From positions 1-6,910 of the forward strand of contig CANPWF010000091.1 in the NCBI GenBank assembly GCA_947581885.1: DNA of 6,910 nucleotides, read 5' to 3'. The translations under genes and the position numbers were made by a program. Positions 4,689 to 6,910 of this stretch are shown in pieces. The first letter of the stretch is position 1. Each line of letters begins with the position of its first letter. A model generated the notes under the pieces. That model searched no databases. It saw only the letters and a program-made list of their open reading frames with translations, and had not been told where the DNA came from. Source of the DNA: an uncultured Clostridia bacterium. GTDB taxonomy: Bacteria; Bacillota; Clostridia; Christensenellales; Borkfalkiaceae.

Positions 4689-6525
4689 TTTCTCCTCCTT
4701 GTTGTCGGCGATGGGATTCGAGGTGCCGTTTGACCCTCTCCCTCGTCGCCTTGTCCTCTTCCCCGCCCGAAAGCAGGTAGCGCGTATGTTCGGCGATGTG
4801 GAGCGCGTGGTCGTCGTACTCCTCCGCCTCGATATCGCGCGTGGATAGAAGGACGTTCTCCCGCTCCGCCTTTTTGATGTGCAAATCGGAGATGTCCCTC
4901 GCGTTCTCGATCGAGCCGAACCCCAGAGCCTCGAGTACCCTGTGGCGCACCTCTCCCGTGAGGCTCCCCCTCTCCTTCAACAGCCCGAGAGAGAGGACGT
5001 TCAGGATGTCCTCTTTCTCCTGTTCGGGCGTGCGCTCGTATCCCGATTCGAACACAACGTCGTCCGCCGAGATGTCGCTCGAAGAAAAGTAGTAGAGCTC
5101 GGTATGCCCGCCCGTGCCCGTCATCCGGAGAATACGGCGAGCGGAAGCGAACTGTTTGTAGAGGTGCAGGATCTGTTTTCCCGCCTCTCTGACGGCACGC
5201 TCCACGCTCTCCACGCTCATGCGCATTCGGGTGGTGTCCTGATCGATGAGCAGTTGCAATCCCGTCGCCGAAGTGACGTGCGTGGGGTTGGAAGAGTTGC
5301 GCGAGATCTCGCTCATGCCCGATACGAGAATGAACTCGTTCGCGATACGCACCTCTTCCTGTTCGAGTTCCGCGGGAAGTTTCCCGCAGTCGAGGAAGGC
5401 AGGCGCGGGGGAACCTTGGCGGTAGACGAGGACCTTCCCGGGGTAGAGCCCGTCCTCCGCAAGTTCCTCAGCGTCCACCGAGCCGTCCTCCACCGCAATT
5501 ACCCCCATCGAGAGCCGATTCAAAAACTCGTGCTTCCTATTTCGCACCGCGTTGTACGCTCTCTGCAAGGGGATCATGCGGTCGACCACGGACGTCCCGA
5601 AGAACGCACCCGCGAGGGGAATACACGTCTGCCGAATGAAGGGCAAAACCCGCTCCCCCCTGTCGCCGTTTTGGTAGGGAAGAGGCCCTTCATACAGGAG
5701 GACGTTCCCCGCCACGATCTCCAACCTGCCCTCGGGGTGCTCCCCGTTGGGGCGGGTATACCGTTCGATCACGATCTCCGCGTCGTCGAGCGCGGGGCGG
5801 AAATCCCCGTCGACGGGGCGTTTCCACGCGCTTGCGGAGGAATAGGGCGCGAGCGGGAAATCCGAGATCCTCCTGCCCGCAAGTTCCACGCCGTACCGCT
5901 CCTTGATCTCGGAGACGGGCACCGCCTTCGCGTGGATGAGGCTCTTCACCTCGTCCATGCTCTCCGCAGCGAGCGAATCGGGATAGATCTCGAAGGGAGA
6001 GAGGGCGATGACGTTCGCGTCCCCTTCGCGGAGCGGATGTCCCGATTCATCCGCGCCGATCACGTTCCCCTCGTTGAAATTCCATACCACCTTGTAAAAG
6101 GCGGTGCCGCACGTCTCCGACCAGAGCGTCGCGCGGGAGACGATCCCGTCGAGGTCGATCCGCCCCTTCACCGCTTTTAAGATGTTGGAAGCGAGGCGGG
6201 CGGTCTTTACGTCCCCGTCACTGTCCGAAGCGGCGCGTACGTTCAAAGAAGGGCGCACCTTCGCGAGGCGGGCGAGGCGGGTATCGAGGGTGGGCGCGAT
6301 GTGATTGAAGCACCTTCTCGACTGCCAATAGAAGGCGGGGTCCTCCTCCTCGATCTCGCCCGTGGGCGAAATGTCGCAGAATTGGTTGCCGCTCACAAAG
6401 TTCATGTTGAGCTGCCAACCCCGTTCGAGGTGCCGCCTCTCCTCTCTGCGCGTTTCGAAATCCTCCGTAACGTCGCGGACGATGTTCTCCTTGCGCTTGA
6501 TCTCAGCTTGCTGTTTCAGATCCAT
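4657..6525 (-). CDS. Phage portal protein (P22-like)
   Basis: The 622-aa protein is the right size for P22-type portals, which form the dodecameric ring at one capsid vertex through which DNA enters and leaves. Visible hallmarks in order: a charged N-terminal helix (1-37); the FNHIAPTLDTRLARLAKVRP segment at about 73-92; WSETCGTAFYKVVWN at 135-149; the diagnostic GTSVVDRMIPLQRAYNAVRN block at 310-329; IANEFILVSGMSEISR at 394-409; and TSATGLQLLIDQDTTRMRMS at 418-437, the likely stem/tunnel-loop helix region. The last ~60 residues are polar and charged (QQGGENGGERKTGTP end), as in a barrel or crown tail. A strong GGAGGAG site precedes ATG 6525, which overlaps the upstream gene by 23 nt. The 3' end overlaps the scaffold-like gene by 32 nt in another frame. 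The length looks intact, with no frameshift. Confidence 0.95.
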   Translation of the reverse strand: MDLKQQAEIKRKENIVRDVTEDFETRREERRHLERGWQLNMNFVSGNQFCDISPTGEIEEEDPAFYWQSRRCFNHIAPTLDTRLARLAKVRPSLNVRAASDSDGDVKTARLASNILKAVKGRIDLDGIVSRATLWSETCGTAFYKVVWNFNEGNVIGADESGHPLREGDANVIALSPFEIYPDSLAAESMDEVKSLIHAKAVPVSEIKERYGVELAGRRISDFPLAPYSSASAWKRPVDGDFRPALDDAEIVIERYTRPNGEHPEGRLEIVAGNVLLYEGPLPYQNGDRGERVLPFIRQTCIPLAGAFFGTSVVDRMIPLQRAYNAVRNRKHEFLNRLSMGVIAVEDGSVDAEELAEDGLYPGKVLVYRQGSPAPAFLDCGKLPAELEQEEVRIANEFILVSGMSEISRNSSNPTHVTSATGLQLLIDQDTTRMRMSVESVERAVREAGKQILHLYKQFASARRILRMTGTGGHTELYYFSSSDISADDVVFESGYERTPEQEKEDILNVLSLGLLKERGSLTGEVRHRVLEALGFGSIENARDISDLHIKKAERENVLLSTRDIEAEEYDDHALHIAEHTRYLLSGGEEDKATRERVKRHLESHRRQQGGENGGERKTGTP

Positions 6526-6781
6526 ATTCTCCTCCGTTCAGCTGCGCGAGCAGCCTGTTTTTTTCCTGTTCGAGCTCTTCGTCGGAGAGGGCGGAATAGT
6601 CCTCCCCATCGTCGAGCAAAAGTTTTGCCGCCTTCAAATCGGGCGGAACGTCTTTCCTCGTCTCCTTCCGCTTGATGAGGCGGAGTTCCCCGTCCTTCGC
6701 GTCGTACTCCTCGGTCACCTCTTCGAGCGAGAACCCAAGTGCCACTTTTAAGATGGCTTCTCTGAGTTTTTCCGCACCCAT
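6503..6781 (-). CDS. Small phage protein of unknown function between TerL and portal
   Basis: This 92-aa soluble protein is acidic at its C-terminus. Residues 1-25 look like a helix with an ALGF(S)LEEVTEEY stretch. Then comes a charged beta-like segment (residues 26-42, KDGELRLIKRKETRKDV), then VPPDLKAAKLLLDD (about residues 45-58), and a C-terminal helix with EELEQEKNRLLAQLN. The pattern of short helix, strand pair, PPD plus helix and charged helix resembles small proteins found near terminase genes of Firmicute phages. Some of these are annotated as small terminase or left hypothetical. No clear helix-turn-helix can be assigned by eye. The start lies one base past the TGA of the upstream gene, and only a weak G-rich site (AAGGGGGA) precedes it, so translation is probably coupled. 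Its last 23 nt overlap the portal gene. The gene call is firm; the function is not known. Confidence 0.82.
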   Translation of the reverse strand: MGAEKLREAILKVALGFSLEEVTEEYDAKDGELRLIKRKETRKDVPPDLKAAKLLLDDGEDYSALSDEELEQEKNRLLAQLNGGEYGSETAS

Positions 6782-6782
6782 G

Positions 6783-6910
6783 TCACGATTTTCCCCCTTT
6801 TTGGCGCAATTTCCGATACAGCCGCGCCTTGTCTTTTTCGATGTCGGTGAGCTCTCTTTGCGGCACTTTCGGGCGGGGGCGCGTCATGAGATAATAGCGA
6901 AGTTCGTCCA
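6783..6910 (-). CDS. Probable terminase large subunit, C-terminal end (partial)
   Basis: This is the last 41 codons of a gene that begins beyond the window. It ends in TGA one base before the next ATG, and it is too short to be found by simple ORF length. The visible residues start DELRYYLMTRP. This resembles the D-A-x-R-Y-x-(L/I)-M motif near the end of the RNase H-like nuclease domain of many phage large terminases, where the Asp is a likely metal ligand. A basic, Lys/Arg-rich tail follows. Its position directly upstream of a portal gene fits, because TerL precedes portal in most tailed phages. The large terminase is the ATPase/nuclease motor that cuts and pumps DNA into the prohead. The ATPase Walker motifs lie outside the window, so the call rests on one motif and synteny. 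Another small packaging protein is possible. Confidence 0.6.
   Translation of the reverse strand, partial: DELRYYLMTRPRPKVPQRELTDIEKDKARLYRKLRQKGGKS

Larger units (their letters stand above)
403..6910 (-). mobile_element. Phage/prophage late module (packaging, head, neck, holin)
   Basis: Nine genes lie head to tail on one strand in the canonical packaging-to-head-to-neck-to-lysis order of tailed phages. The portal and major capsid calls are strong, and together with the holin they fix the identity of the block. The gaps are at most 17 nt, or the genes overlap, except for a 71-nt gap before the holin. No prohead protease, tape measure, tail tube or baseplate gene is present. With the P22-like portal and the propeller-like hub, this points to a short-tailed virion. 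The right end is cut by the window. The left end may be the true edge of the element or of its late operon. Integrase, repressor and replication genes are not in view, so prophage versus free phage cannot be decided here. Confidence 0.88.

Noticed and set aside
4879..6180. 433-aa open frame on the plus strand, antisense to the portal gene
   Set aside because: It is Arg/His/Val-rich shadow coding on the opposite strand of a high-GC gene; no ribosome site and no protein-like domain pattern.

Overview
This window is the head and neck part of a tailed-phage (prophage or phage) late operon. Every convincing gene is on the minus strand, so transcription runs from the right end (6910) to the left. 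In that order: the C-terminal tail of a probable large terminase, a small 92-aa protein, a P22-type portal, a short scaffold-like protein, an HK97-fold major capsid protein, a 183-aa probable head-tail connector, a 428-aa beta-propeller-like neck/tail hub protein, a 163-aa protein of unknown function, and a holin. Spacing is tight throughout: ATGA stop/start overlaps at 2635-2638 and 1352-1355, a 23-nt overlap into the portal and a 32-nt overlap out of it. Nearly every gene has a clear AGGAGG-type ribosome binding site.

The gene order and the portal and hub types suggest a short-tailed (podovirus-like) virion. No tape measure, tail tube, baseplate or prohead protease gene is seen. The strong Shine-Dalgarno sites, the holin type, the high GC content and the dispersed-repeat style of the left end fit a GC-rich Firmicute/Clostridia host, probably an uncultured gut lineage. 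The host call is inference from style, not a match.

The left 402 bases hold no gene I can support. From right to left they contain a 31-bp tandem repeat that overlaps the holin stop codon, a nine-run G-quadruplex motif on the minus (transcribed) strand, a 10-bp inverted repeat, two adjacent perfect GC hairpins resembling a dispersed intergenic repeat, and a GC-rich stretch at the window edge. This may be the junction between phage and host chromosome. If so, the element stops just after the holin with no endolysin, tail spike or ejection proteins beside it. That abrupt end and the structured DNA around it are the most interesting parts of the window. I found no clear evidence of a wholly new biological system.
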